DNA of 64,000 nt from Kitasatospora sp. NBC_00458 (GTDB lineage Bacteria > Actinomycetota > Actinomycetes > Streptomycetales > Streptomycetaceae): contig NZ_CP107904.1 in the NCBI RefSeq assembly GCF_036013975.1, positions 4,403,001-4,467,000 on the forward strand. Reading direction: 5' to 3'. The notes beneath the pieces were generated by a model that did no database searches, was not told the origin of the DNA, and was given only the letters and a program-made list of their open reading frames with translations. Numbering within the stretch: the first letter of the stretch is position 1; each line of letters starts with the position of its first letter. Made by a program: the position numbers and the translations under genes. Below, in pieces: positions 49,842 through 60,723 of this stretch.

Positions 49842-49847
49842 TAACCT
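49842..49847 (+). promoter_or_regulatory. -10 element for leaderless dcd
   Basis: TAACCT ends 6 nt before the GTG start, which would place transcription initiation on or next to the start codon. Confidence 0.65.
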
Positions 49848-49853
49848 CGAAGC

Positions 49854-50429
49854 GTGCTGCTCTCTGACAAGGACATCCGGACCGAGATCGACAAGGGCCG
49901 GGTCGTGATCGACCCGTACGACCCCGCGATGATCCAGCCCTCCAGTATCGACGTGCGGCTGGACCGCTTCTTCCGGGTCTTCGAGAACCACCGCTACCCG
50001 CACATCGACCCCTCCGAGGAGCAGCCGGACCTGACCCGGCTGGTCGAGCCGGAGGGCGACGACGCGTTCATCCTGCACCCCGGCGAGTTCGTGCTGGCGT
50101 CGACCTACGAGGTCATCTCGCTGCCGGACGACGTCGCCTCGCGCCTGGAGGGCAAGTCCAGCCTGGGCCGCCTCGGGCTGCTGACGCACTCCACGGCCGG
50201 CTTCATCGACCCGGGCTTCAGCGGGCACGTCACGCTGGAGCTGTCGAACGTCGCGACGCTGCCGATCAAGCTCTACCCGGGGATGAAGATCGGGCAGCTC
50301 TGCCTGTTCCGGCTCTCCTCGCCGTCCGAGCACCCGTACGGCTCGGAGCGCTACGGCTCGCGCTACCAGGGCCAGCGCGGCCCGACGCCGTCCCGCTCGT
50401 ACCTGAACTTCCACCGCACCACCACCTGA
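49854..50429 (+). CDS. dcd: dCTP deaminase
   Basis: 191 residues, full length. MLLSDKDIRTEIDKGRVVIDPYDPAMIQPSSIDVRL, LEGKSSLGRLGLLTHSTAGFIDPGFSGHVTLELSN (active-site Glu/Arg/Ser region), KIGQLCLFRLSSPSEHPYGS and a YQGQRGPTPSRSY tail. It deaminates dCTP to dUTP in dTTP synthesis, and some actinobacterial forms also hydrolyse to dUMP. GTG start, apparently leaderless. Confidence 0.96.
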   Translation: MLLSDKDIRTEIDKGRVVIDPYDPAMIQPSSIDVRLDRFFRVFENHRYPHIDPSEEQPDLTRLVEPEGDDAFILHPGEFVLASTYEVISLPDDVASRLEGKSSLGRLGLLTHSTAGFIDPGFSGHVTLELSNVATLPIKLYPGMKIGQLCLFRLSSPSEHPYGSERYGSRYQGQRGPTPSRSYLNFHRTTT

Positions 50430-50561
50430 GACGCGCGCCGCAGCAGGCGCGCGACAGCAGAGCAGACGCCGACGTGGGCGGTCACTCCGGAGTACCGGGG
50501 TGGCCGCCCACGGGCGTTCCAGGGGCGCCGCGCGCACCGCGCGGGTGCGGCGGCCCGTGCG

Positions 50562-51452
50562 TCAGGCCCGCTTCGGGCGGGTGACGGCGACCAGCTCGCT
50601 GCCGTCCTCGGAGAGCAGCAGCTCGGTGCGGAGCCCGGTCAGCTCGCCCAGGTGGTGCAGGTGGGTACCGCCGCAGGCGATCTGCGCCCCGCCCTCGGGC
50701 AGCTCGCAGTGCCACTGGCGGCGGGCGGTGAGCTCCGGGCCGGGGACGTCGATACGGACCGGGGCATCGGCGGCGACCCAGGCGGCCAGCCGCCGGTTGA
50801 CGGCCTCGGTGAGGGCGGGGAGCGCCTCGGCGAGCGCCGGGTACTCCTCGGTGGCCTCGACGGTGAAGCCCTTCTTGCGGAGCGACTTGCCCAGCCGGTA
50901 GGTGTCGGTGCTGGCCTCGGTGTCCATCACGGAGCTCGCCATGGCGAGGCTGTCGAAGTCCGGGCGGCCGAAGGCGTCGGAGCGGCCCGGGTCCTTGCGC
51001 CAGCGCGGGGCCAGTGCCTCGTTGAGGGCCAGGGCCAGCAGGTGGCAGCCGCTGTGCGAGGCGCTGAGCGCGGCCCGGCGCCCGGCGTCGACGGTGAGAA
51101 CGGCGTTCCGGCCGACGACCTCGCCCGGGTCCGCCGCCAGGACGTGCAGCACCAGCCAGGACCACTCCTCGTCGCCGCGCCGGACCGGGATGTCGGCACC
51201 GACCAGCAGCTCGCCGCCCTCGGGGCCGACGGCGCCGGTGAGGCAGTCGACGACGGCCAGGTCGGTGCCGTCGACGGTGAGGGTGCCGAGGTCGGCCGGC
51301 TGGTCGGGCCAGGTGTGGTCGAGCGGGTGGAACGGGGTGGCCGCGGTGACGACGGCGTGGCGGCCGCCGTCCAGCGGGTGCACCGCGAGCACCGTCGACT
51401 CGCCGGTCACCGCCCCGGCCGGGAAGCTGACGTGGGTGGTGGGGAGGGTCAT
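50562..51452 (-). CDS. AlaX-like alanyl-tRNA editing domain protein
   Basis: 296 residues. It resembles the threonyl/alanyl tRNA synthetase editing domain: LDHTWPDQPADLGTLTV, ALSASHSGCHLLALALNEAL (HxxxH-type zinc ligands) and QIACGGTHLHHLGELTGLRTELL (CxxxH ligands). Such stand-alone proteins hydrolyse Ser- or Gly-charged tRNA-Ala. HSGCH departs slightly from the usual HTAxHLL. ATG 51452 has a GGAG-type site. Confidence 0.82.
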   Translation of the reverse strand: MTLPTTHVSFPAGAVTGESTVLAVHPLDGGRHAVVTAATPFHPLDHTWPDQPADLGTLTVDGTDLAVVDCLTGAVGPEGGELLVGADIPVRRGDEEWSWLVLHVLAADPGEVVGRNAVLTVDAGRRAALSASHSGCHLLALALNEALAPRWRKDPGRSDAFGRPDFDSLAMASSVMDTEASTDTYRLGKSLRKKGFTVEATEEYPALAEALPALTEAVNRRLAAWVAADAPVRIDVPGPELTARRQWHCELPEGGAQIACGGTHLHHLGELTGLRTELLLSEDGSELVAVTRPKRA

Positions 51453-51500
51453 GCCTGGCTCCGTGCGGGTGAGGGTGGGCGACTGCCGTGCGGAAATGCG

Positions 51501-51526
51501 GACGGGCCCCGTAGGCGGGGCCCGTC
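51501..51526 (-). terminator. Hairpin terminator
   Basis: GACGGGCCCC (51501-51510) pairs with GGGGCCCGTC (51517-51526), downstream of the Yip1-family gene. Confidence 0.7.
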
Positions 51527-51605
51527 GACCATTCTCCCCCGGCCGCGGGGGCCGGGAGAGGCGGGAGAGGTGAGGAGGAGGGCGGGGAAGCGGGGGCGGC
51601 GGGGC

Positions 51606-52616
51606 TCAGCCCAGGGTCGGCAGCTTGATCAGCACCAGCAGCGCCAGCAGTTGCAGCGCCGCCGCACCGGCCGCCTTGCCCCACGGCAGGTCGTGCATCC
51701 GGCGGACCATGCTGGTCAGCAGGAAGGCGCAGAACAGCCAGGTGGCCCAGCCGACGACCTGGACGACGATGTTGTCGGCGGGCAGCGCGAGCGCCAGCAG
51801 CAGCCGGGGCGCGTCGGTGGTCCAGCCGATCAGCACGGCGAGGCCGACGGTCGACTGCCACGGGCCGTCCCCGCCGAACTGCCGGGCCAGCGCGTACGTC
51901 ACCGCGCCCAGCATGGCGCCGGCCAGGGTGAAGCAGACCGCCGCCGCGAGCAGCGCGGTGAGCGCCACGGTGAAGGTCGAGTTGACCACGTCGTCGCGGG
52001 TCATGCCGATGCCGAGCACGGCGAGGGCGCCGTACAGCAGCGAGACGGTGACGGCGGGCAGCCAGACCTGGTGGTCGCGGGTGCGGTCGAAGATCGCGGT
52101 GGGGGTGCGGAAGAGGCCGACCAGCAGCTCGCGCCAGGTCGGCCGCGGGCCGGCCGCGTGCGGCCCGGACTGGCCGCCGGCGCGGTAGACGGCGACGTTG
52201 TCCTGGCCGCCGTACTGCTGCCCGTCGGGGTGGGCCTGCTCCTGCCCGTAGGGTTCCTGCCCGTACGGGGCCCGGTAGGGCCGGCCGTGCTCGTCGTAGT
52301 AGTAGGGCTCGCCCGCGTACGGGTCGCTGCCGGCCGGGAACGCCCGGGTGTGGCCCGGCTGGTCGGCCGCGTACGGGTCGTGCGGAGCCCGCGGTGCGCC
52401 CGGGCCGGGGCCCTGGGGCGCGTAGGGGCCCTGGGAGGCGTACGGGCCCTGAGGGGCGTAGGGGCCCTGCTGCGGAGCGTTCTGCGGGCCGGTGAAGTAC
52501 TCCGGCCCGTCCCCCGGCCCGTACCCCCCGGGCGCTGCCTGCTGCTGCGGCGGAGGCGCCGACCACCCGCCACGGGGATCGGCGCCCTGACCGCTGTCGT
52601 ATCGATTGCCAGCCAC
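51606..52616 (-). CDS. Yip1-family membrane protein with Pro/Gln/Tyr-rich N-terminus
   Basis: 336 residues. The first ~155 are disordered and rich in PYAPQGPYASQGPYAPQG-like repeats and Tyr. The last ~180 have a WRELLVGLFRTPTAIFDRTRDH start and about five membrane segments, as in bacterial Yip1 (PF04893) proteins. Function unknown. GTG 52616 lies 6 nt after TACCTT (complement 52623-52628), so the message is likely leaderless. Confidence 0.85.
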   Translation of the reverse strand: MAGNRYDSGQGADPRGGWSAPPPQQQAAPGGYGPGDGPEYFTGPQNAPQQGPYAPQGPYASQGPYAPQGPGPGAPRAPHDPYAADQPGHTRAFPAGSDPYAGEPYYYDEHGRPYRAPYGQEPYGQEQAHPDGQQYGGQDNVAVYRAGGQSGPHAAGPRPTWRELLVGLFRTPTAIFDRTRDHQVWLPAVTVSLLYGALAVLGIGMTRDDVVNSTFTVALTALLAAAVCFTLAGAMLGAVTYALARQFGGDGPWQSTVGLAVLIGWTTDAPRLLLALALPADNIVVQVVGWATWLFCAFLLTSMVRRMHDLPWGKAAGAAALQLLALLVLIKLPTLG

Positions 52617-52755
52617 GTTCCGAAGGTACCCGCCCGGCCGGTTCCGTGGCGGCCGGGCACCGGACCGGGTCCGGTTTGCAGCGAGCCTGTGACGCCCGCC
52701 GCAACGGGCGCGGCCGGCGGGCCCGGGGGCAGGCGGCCGTCCGTCCGGCCGGCGG

Positions 52756-53904
52756 CTAGCGCTGGGCGCTGACCTTCGGGCCGTGCACCGCCGCCGCGGC
52801 GCTGGTGCCCGCCGGGCAGCCGCCGGGGCCGGCCGAGGTGCGGACGGCGCCGGCCGGGAGCAGGATGCCGCAGGCGACCCGGATGCCGTTCGGCAGTTCG
52901 TTGTCGGGCTCGACGATCGCGCCGTCGCCGATCACCGCGCCGTCCAGCGCGGTCCGCTCGCCGACCGCGGCGAAGGCGCCCACGATCGAGTCCTTGACCA
53001 GGGTGTCCGCTCCGATGACCGCGCCGGGCAGGATCACGCTGCCCTCGACGATCGCGCCGGCCTCGACGACCGCGCCCTCGGAGACCACGGTGCCGCCGCT
53101 CAGCACCGCGCCGCGGTGCACGGTGGCTCCGGGCAGCAGCAGTGCGTCACCGGTCGGGCCGGGGACGGCCGGCGAGTCGACCTTGCCGAGCACGAGGTCG
53201 GCCGAGCCGCGGACGAAGGCGGCCGGGGTGCCGAGGTCCAGCCAGTACGAGGTGTCCACGACGCCGCGCAGCAGCGCGCCGGTGGCCAGCAGCTCGGGGA
53301 AGGTCTCGCGCTCGACGGAGACCTCGCGACCGGCCGGGATGCGGTCGATGACCGAGCGGGTGAAGACGTAGCAGCCGGCGTTGATCTGGTCGGTGACGAT
53401 CTGCTCCGGCGTCTCCGGCTTCTCCAGGAACTCCAGCACCCGGCCGTGCTCGTCGGTCGGGACGAGTCCGAAGGCGCGCGGGTCCTCCACCCGGGTGAGG
53501 TGCAGGGTGACGTCGGCCCCCGCGGCCACGTGGCCGTCGCGCAGGGCGGCGATGTCGACGCCGGAGAGGATGTCGCCGTTGAAGACCAGGACCGGCTCGT
53601 CGGGGCCGCAGGTCAGGCCGGTGGCGGCGTTGCGGATGGCACCGCCGGTGCCGAGCGGCTCGCGCTCGGTCAGGTAGACCAGCTCGATGCCGTACGGGGT
53701 GCCGTCCTGGAAGTGGTCCTCGAAGACCTCGGCCAGGTAGGAGGTCGCGAGCACCACACGGGTGACCCCGGCCGCTGCCGCGCGGGCCAGCTGGTGCGCG
53801 ATGAACGGGACGCCTGCCACGGGCAGCATGGGCTTGGGGGTGTGGGTGGTCAGCGGACGCAGTCGCGTGCCCTTACCACCGACCAGCATGATCGCCTCGG
53901 TCAT
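52756..53904 (-). CDS. Sugar-1-phosphate nucleotidyltransferase (probable mannose-1-phosphate guanylyltransferase)
   Basis: 382 residues. The N-terminal Rossmann-like domain has AIMLVGGKGTRLRPLTTHTPKPMLPVAGVPFI, VLVFNGDILSGVD and VLEFLEKPETPE. The C-terminal left-handed beta-helix is a run of hexads (AVLSGGTVVSEGAVVEAGAIVEGSVILPGAVIG). It makes an NDP-sugar, most likely GDP-mannose, for cell-surface glycans. ATG 53904 has only a distant AAGGGG. Confidence 0.88.
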   Translation of the reverse strand: MTEAIMLVGGKGTRLRPLTTHTPKPMLPVAGVPFIAHQLARAAAAGVTRVVLATSYLAEVFEDHFQDGTPYGIELVYLTEREPLGTGGAIRNAATGLTCGPDEPVLVFNGDILSGVDIAALRDGHVAAGADVTLHLTRVEDPRAFGLVPTDEHGRVLEFLEKPETPEQIVTDQINAGCYVFTRSVIDRIPAGREVSVERETFPELLATGALLRGVVDTSYWLDLGTPAAFVRGSADLVLGKVDSPAVPGPTGDALLLPGATVHRGAVLSGGTVVSEGAVVEAGAIVEGSVILPGAVIGADTLVKDSIVGAFAAVGERTALDGAVIGDGAIVEPDNELPNGIRVACGILLPAGAVRTSAGPGGCPAGTSAAAAVHGPKVSAQR

Positions 53905-54260
53905 GGTCTGCGCTGTTCCCCTTGTGGTCTCTACGGCCCGGCCCGGCGGGCCGATACCTCCGTCGGTGGTCAGAAATGCCGTTCCGGGAGCCGGAACGGA
54001 TCGACCGGCACGAGGGCCGGTCCGGCGCCTACTGTATTTCCTTCTGACAGGGACGCCGCCCGGCGGTCCGGCGGTTGGCACGCCGCCCGGCGGGTCCGCG
54101 CCCGAAAAGCCCGGCCCGGCGGGCGCTCGTGGCACCCGCCGGGCCGGGCGGTTGTTGCAGAACTGTCGAACAACTGGGCGTCAGAACAGTCCAGTTAGGC
54201 CTGTCGCCGACCCGGCCAGGCGTCGCCGACCCGTCACCCGTCCAGGCGTCGCCGACCCGT
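53905..54260. other. Intergenic region with repeats and terminator
   Basis: It contains the terminator at 54110-54148, an inverted GTTGTT/AACAAC pair (54151-54174) and three copies of a CAGGCGTCGCCGACCCGT-like unit (54199-54262) running into the end of the Fe-S gene. No gene is seen. Confidence 0.5.
54110..54148 (-). terminator. Hairpin terminator of the Fe-S oxidoreductase gene
   Basis: A perfect 14-bp stem (54110-54123 with 54135-54148), followed on the minus strand by CTTTTC. Confidence 0.82.
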
Positions 54261-56480
54261 TCAGGCGTCGACGGTCTCGGCCTCGGCCTCGGCGGGCGGG
54301 GTCGCCTTGACCGAGTCGAGGAGGAGCTGGGCGACGTCGACGACCTTGAGGTGCTCCTTGGCCGCGCCCTCGTTCTTCTTGCCGTTGACGGAGTCGGAGA
54401 GCATCACGAGGCAGAACGGGCAGGCGGTGGAGACGATGTCGGGGTTGAGGGAGAGTGCCTCGTCGACGCGCTCGGTGTTGATCCGCTTGCCGATGCGCTC
54501 CTCCATCCACATCCGGGCGCCGCCGGCGCCGCAGCAGAAGCCGCGCTCCTTGTGGCGGTGCATCTCCTGCTGGCGCAGGCCGGGGACCTTGTCCATGATC
54601 TCGCGCGGCGGGCTGTAGACCTTGTTGTGGCGGCCCAGGTAGCAGGGGTCGTGGTAGGTGATGAGGCCCTCGACCGGGTTGACCGGGACGAGCTTGCCCT
54701 CGTCGATGAGGTGCTGCAGCAGCTGGGTGTGGTGGATGACCTCGAAGTGGCCGCCCAGCTGCGGGTACTCGTTGGCGATGGTGTTGAAGCAGTGCGGGCA
54801 GGTGGCCACGATCCGCTTGACCGGGGCGTCCTCCAGCGCGGCGTTCAGCGTCTCGACGTTCTGCGCGCCGAGCATCTGGAAGAGGAACTCGTTGCCGAGG
54901 CGGCGGGCGGAGTCACCGGTGCAGGACTCCTCCTTGCCGAGGATGGCGAACTGCACGCCGGCGGTGTGCAGCAGCTCGGCGAAGGCCTTGGTGGTCTTCT
55001 TGGCGCGGTCCTCCAGGGCGCCGGCGCAGCCGACCCAGTAGAGGTACTCGACCTCGGCGGGGTCGATGTCCTCACCGATGACCGGCACCTCGATGCCGGA
55101 CTCCTTCTTGAGTTCCTTGACCCAGTCCAGGCGGGCCTTGGTGGCCATGCCCCAGGGGTTGCCCTTGTTCTCCAGGTTCTTGAGCATCGTCCCGGCCTCG
55201 GTCGGGAACGAGGACTCGATCATGACCTGGTAGCGGCGCATGTCGACGATGTGGTCGATGTGCTCGATGTCGACCGGGCACTGCTCGACGCAGGCGCCGC
55301 AGGTGGTGCAGGACCACAGCACGTCCGGGTCGATGACGCCGTTCTCCTCGGCGGTGCCGATCAGCGGGCGCTCGGCCTCGGCCAGTGCCGCGGCGGGGAC
55401 GCCGGCGAGCTGCTCGGCGGTGGCCCGCTCCTCGCCCTCCGCGTCCTTGCCGCCGCCGGCCAGCAGGTACGGCGCCTTGGCGAAGGCGTGCTCGCGCAGG
55501 CTCATGATCAGCAGCTTCGGCGACAGCGGCTTGCCGGTGTTCCAGGCCGGGCACTGCGACTGGCAGCGGCCGCACTCGGTGCAGGTGGAGAAGTCGAGGA
55601 TGCCCTTCCACGAGAAGTGCTCGACCTGGGAGACGCCGAACACCGCGTCCTCGGCCGGGTCCTCGAAGTCGATCGGCTGCCCGCCGCTGCTCATCGGACG
55701 CAGCTCGCCGAGGGCGACGCCGCCGTCCTCCTCGCGCTTGAAGTAGATGTTGAAGAAGGCGAGGAAGCGGTGCCAGGCGACGCCCATCGAGGGGTTGATG
55801 CCGATGGTGATCGCCCAGGCGAAGGAGGTGCAGATCTTCAGCATCGCGAAGAGGTAGACCAGGTTCTCCAGCGTGCCGTGCGACAGGCCCTTGAAGGCCA
55901 GCACCAGCGGGTAGGAGATCAGGTACTTCGCCTCGTACGAGCCGACCTGCTCCAGCGCGCCCTCCAGGCCGCGCAGGATCATGATGCAGAGGCCGATGCC
56001 GAGGATCGTGTACTCGACGTAGAAGGCCTGCCAGGCGATCGAGCCGGCGAAGCGGGACTTGCGGCCCGCCCGGCCGGGCAGGCTGAGCAGGCGGATCACG
56101 ATCAGCGCCGCGATGCCGAGGGTGGTGAAGGTGCCGACCAGCTCGGTGAAGAGCTCGTAGGGCAGCCAGCCGCCGAGCACCGGCAGCACGAACTCGGCGT
56201 CGAACAGCTGGAAGAAGGCGGTCAGCAGGGTCAGGCCGAGCGTGAAGAAGCCGACCGCGACGAACCAGTGGGCGACGCCGACGACGCCCCAGCGGTTCAT
56301 CCGGGTGTGGCCGACGAACTCGACCGCCACGGTCTTGGCGCGCTGGGCGGGCTGCCCGAACCGGGTCGCGTCCGGCTGGCCGGTCCGCACCACCCGGTAG
56401 ATGTACAGCGCCGCACGGGCGGCGAGCGCGGTGCCGACCACGAACGTGACCAGCGAGATGACGATCGCTGCTAGCTGCAT
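54261..56480 (-). CDS. Membrane-bound (Fe-S) oxidoreductase, HdrD/GlcF-like
   Basis: 739 residues. The first ~240 form about six membrane helices. Two 4Fe-4S motifs follow (CTECGRCQSQCP and CTTCGACVEQCPVD), then two CCG domains of HdrB/GlpC type (WVGCAGALEDRAKKTTKAFAELL, EESCTGDSARRLGNEFLFQ, TCPHCFNTIANEYPQLGG, HDPCYLGRHN, FCCGAGGARMWMEE). It should pass electrons between a cytoplasmic donor and membrane quinone. Actinobacterial homologues lie near electron-transfer flavoprotein functions, but none is adjacent here. ATG 56480 follows GGAGACGGAGAG. Confidence 0.92.
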   Translation of the reverse strand: MQLAAIVISLVTFVVGTALAARAALYIYRVVRTGQPDATRFGQPAQRAKTVAVEFVGHTRMNRWGVVGVAHWFVAVGFFTLGLTLLTAFFQLFDAEFVLPVLGGWLPYELFTELVGTFTTLGIAALIVIRLLSLPGRAGRKSRFAGSIAWQAFYVEYTILGIGLCIMILRGLEGALEQVGSYEAKYLISYPLVLAFKGLSHGTLENLVYLFAMLKICTSFAWAITIGINPSMGVAWHRFLAFFNIYFKREEDGGVALGELRPMSSGGQPIDFEDPAEDAVFGVSQVEHFSWKGILDFSTCTECGRCQSQCPAWNTGKPLSPKLLIMSLREHAFAKAPYLLAGGGKDAEGEERATAEQLAGVPAAALAEAERPLIGTAEENGVIDPDVLWSCTTCGACVEQCPVDIEHIDHIVDMRRYQVMIESSFPTEAGTMLKNLENKGNPWGMATKARLDWVKELKKESGIEVPVIGEDIDPAEVEYLYWVGCAGALEDRAKKTTKAFAELLHTAGVQFAILGKEESCTGDSARRLGNEFLFQMLGAQNVETLNAALEDAPVKRIVATCPHCFNTIANEYPQLGGHFEVIHHTQLLQHLIDEGKLVPVNPVEGLITYHDPCYLGRHNKVYSPPREIMDKVPGLRQQEMHRHKERGFCCGAGGARMWMEERIGKRINTERVDEALSLNPDIVSTACPFCLVMLSDSVNGKKNEGAAKEHLKVVDVAQLLLDSVKATPPAEAEAETVDA

Positions 56481-56848
56481 CGGCTCTCCGTCTCCTGCGG
56501 CTTGCTGGGGTTGCAGACTCTCGGGGGTGAGTGTACTCGCCGGTAACTTCCAGCACCGACGGGCCGGACATTACCGCTCGCCAACTCTTCTCCTGAAGAT
56601 GCTCAAGGTATGGCGGCAGTCACGTAAGTGCACCCTGCCACCCGCCAAGTGCACCCCACGGCCACCACCCGCCGCACGGGACCCCCTCCCGGACGGCCCC
56701 CGGGAGACCCCATCGGCCCCCGCATCGGCCCCCGAACCGGCCCCCGGGCCGACCTCCGGGCCGACCTCCGAAGCGGCCTCCGAAGAGGTGGCCGCCCCGG
56801 CCCGGGCGGCCACCGCGGGCCCTCCGGCGAAAATCCGGCTCAGCAAAG

Positions 56849-56867
56849 TTGAGCGGGTCGGACTCAT
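56849..56867. promoter_or_regulatory. HAIR-like HspR operator, distal copy
   Basis: TTGAGC-N7-ACTCAT is a degenerate HAIR inverted repeat (consensus CTTGAGT-N7-ACTCAAG) just upstream of the dnaK -35. Confidence 0.65.
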
Positions 56868-56872
56868 CCCTG

Positions 56873-56901
56873 TTGACGCTCCCCGGCCCGTCGTGCATCC
56901 T
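56873..56901 (+). promoter_or_regulatory. dnaK promoter
   Basis: TTGACG (56873-56878), a 17-bp spacer, CATCCT (56896-56901). It lies between the two HAIR-like repeats. Confidence 0.75.
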
Positions 56902-56919
56902 TGAGCCCGTAAAGCTCAA
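56900..56919. promoter_or_regulatory. HAIR operator for HspR, proximal copy
   Basis: CTTGAGC-N7-GCTCAA overlaps the -10 end and the expected transcription start. HspR binding here would block initiation. Confidence 0.85.
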
Positions 56920-56941
56920 CTCTTCCGTGGAGGTATCTACG

Positions 56942-58776
<1,835 letters not shown>

Positions 58777-58780
<4 letters not shown>

Positions 58781-59421
58781 CGGAGAAGCCGCAGGGTGCT
58801 GAGCCCGGCGACGACTCCGCCGCCGAGGAGGCCGTGATCAAGGCTGCCGAGGAGGCCGCCGCGGCCGGTGCCGACCAGGCCTCCGCCGCGGCCGGCGGGT
58901 CGGACGACCTCGCCACGGCCAAGCGCGAGCTGGCCGAGCGGACCGGTGACCTCCAGCGCCTCCAGGCCGAGTACCAGAACTACCGGAAGCGGGTCGAGCG
59001 CGACCGGCTGACGGTCCGCGAGATCGCCGTCTCCAACATCCTGGAGTCGCTGATCCCGGTCCTGGACGACATCGGCCGCGCCCGCGACCACGGCGAGGTG
59101 ACCGGCGGCTTCAAGTCCGTCGCCGAGTCGCTGGAGACCGTCGTCGCCAAGCTGGGCCTGCAGCAGTTCGGCAAGGAGGGCGAGCCCTTCGACCCGACCA
59201 TGCACGAGGCGCTGATGCACAGCTACTCCTCGGAGGTCACCGAGGACACCTGCGTCCAGATCCTCCAGCCCGGCTACCGGATCGGCGAGCGGATCATCCG
59301 CCCGGCGATGGTCGCGGTCGCGGAGCCCCAGCCGGGCACCCAGACCACGTCCGGCCCGGACGCCGACACCGCCAAGGGCGGCGAGAAGAAGGACCAGGCC
59401 GACGGTGGCTCGGACAGCTGA
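58777..59421 (+). CDS. grpE: Nucleotide exchange factor GrpE
   Basis: 214 residues. An acidic Ala/Glu N-terminus and long coiled coil (LAERTGDLQRLQAEYQNYRKRVERDR) precede the GrpE head (LESLIPVLDDIGRARDH, DPTMHEALMH, CVQILQPGYRIGERIIRPAMVAVAE). It swaps ADP for ATP on DnaK. The start overlaps the dnaK stop (ATGA). Confidence 0.97.
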
Positions 59422-59445
59422 CCAGCGGTGACAGCTGACAACCCG

Positions 59446-59496
59446 TGCGCTGCGGAGTCGAACGCCGGCCAGTACGGCGGCCGGCTCCGCAGCGCA
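59446..59496 (+). other. Large stem-loop between grpE and dnaJ
   Basis: TGCGCTGCGGAG (59446-59457) pairs perfectly with CTCCGCAGCGCA (59485-59496), with an inner GCCGGCC/GGCCGGC stem. No T tract follows, so it may be a processing or attenuation element within the operon. Confidence 0.65.
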
Positions 59497-59564
59497 CTGT
59501 CGACGGGCCACGGCCGGCCCGTTGACAGCTCTGTGACGATGGACCTCGGGAGGTGGCGCGAGCC

Positions 59565-60716
59565 ATGAGCGGCAAGGACTACGTGGAGAAGGACTACTAC
59601 AAGGTCCTCGGCGTGCCCAAGGACGCCACCGCCACCGAGATCAAGAAGACCTACCGCAAGCTGGCGCGCGAGTTCCACCCCGACGCCAACAAGGGCGACG
59701 CCGCGGCCGAGGAGCGGTTCAAGGACATCTCCGAGGCCTACGACGTCCTCTCGGACGAGAAGCGCCGCAAGGAGTACGACGAGGCCCGCAGCCTCTTCGC
59801 CAACGGCGGCTTCCGCGCCGGGGCCCCCGGCAACGGCAACTACAGCTTCGACTTCGGCGACCTGTTCAACGGCAACCAGACCGGCAGCGGCGGCGGCCTC
59901 GGCGACGTCTTCGGCGGCCTGTTCAACCGCGGCGGCACCCGGCAGGCCCAGCCCCGGCGCGGCGCCGACGTCGAGACCGAGGTGACGCTCTCCTTCGAGG
60001 AGGCCGTCGACGGCGCCACCGTCCCGCTCCGGATGACCAGCCAGGCCCCCTGCCGCCTCTGCAACGGCACCGGCGCCAAGGCCGGCACGACCCCCCGGGT
60101 CTGCCCCACCTGCGTCGGCTCCGGCACCGTCAGCCGCGGCCAGGGCGCCTTCGCCCTCTCCGAGCCCTGCCGGGACTGCCGCGGCCGCGGCATGATCGTC
60201 GACGACCCGTGCACCGACTGCCACGGCAGCGGCCGGGCCAGCTCCGCCCGCACCATGCAGGTCCGGATCCCGGCCGGCGTCCAGGACGCCCAGCGCATCC
60301 GCCTCAAGGGCAAGGGCGCGCAGGGCGAACGCGGCGGCCAGCCCGGCGACCTCTACGTCACCGTGCACGTCGACGCACACCCCGTCTTCGGGCGGAAGGG
60401 CGACAACCTGACCGTGACCGTCCCGGTCACCTTCCCCGAAGCCGCGCTGGGGGGCACCATCGAGGTGCCGACCCTCAACGGACCCTCGGTGAAGCTCAAG
60501 CTCCCGCCGGGCAGCGCCAACGGCCTGACCCTGCGGGCCCGGGGCAAGGGCGCCACCCGCAAGGACGGCACCCGCGGAGACCTCCTGGTCACCGTGGAGG
60601 TCGTGGTGCCCCAGCACGTCACCGGAGACGCGCTGACCGCCCTGGAGCAGTACCGCGAGGCCACCGCCTCCGACGACCCGCGAGCCGCCCTGTTCCGAGC
60701 GGCGAAGGGAGCGTGA
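59565..60716 (+). CDS. dnaJ: Chaperone DnaJ (Hsp40)
   Basis: 383 residues. J-domain with HPD (KDYYKVLGVPKDATATEIKKTYRKLAREFHPDANKG), a Gly/Phe-rich linker, four zinc motifs (CRLCNGTG, CPTCVGSG, CRDCRGRG, CTDCHGSG) and C-terminal substrate domains. It is the type I DnaJ coded with dnaK. ATG 59565 is preferred; GTG 59553 overlaps the GGGAGG site. Confidence 0.97.
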   Translation: MSGKDYVEKDYYKVLGVPKDATATEIKKTYRKLAREFHPDANKGDAAAEERFKDISEAYDVLSDEKRRKEYDEARSLFANGGFRAGAPGNGNYSFDFGDLFNGNQTGSGGGLGDVFGGLFNRGGTRQAQPRRGADVETEVTLSFEEAVDGATVPLRMTSQAPCRLCNGTGAKAGTTPRVCPTCVGSGTVSRGQGAFALSEPCRDCRGRGMIVDDPCTDCHGSGRASSARTMQVRIPAGVQDAQRIRLKGKGAQGERGGQPGDLYVTVHVDAHPVFGRKGDNLTVTVPVTFPEAALGGTIEVPTLNGPSVKLKLPPGSANGLTLRARGKGATRKDGTRGDLLVTVEVVVPQHVTGDALTALEQYREATASDDPRAALFRAAKGA

Positions 60717-60723
60717 CGACCAG

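Larger units (their letters stand above)
56481..56941. other. dnaK upstream region
   Basis: 460 bp between divergent genes. The left two thirds show no gene. The right part (56849-56940) holds the HspR sites, the promoter and the ribosome site GGAGG (56929-56933). Confidence 0.7.
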
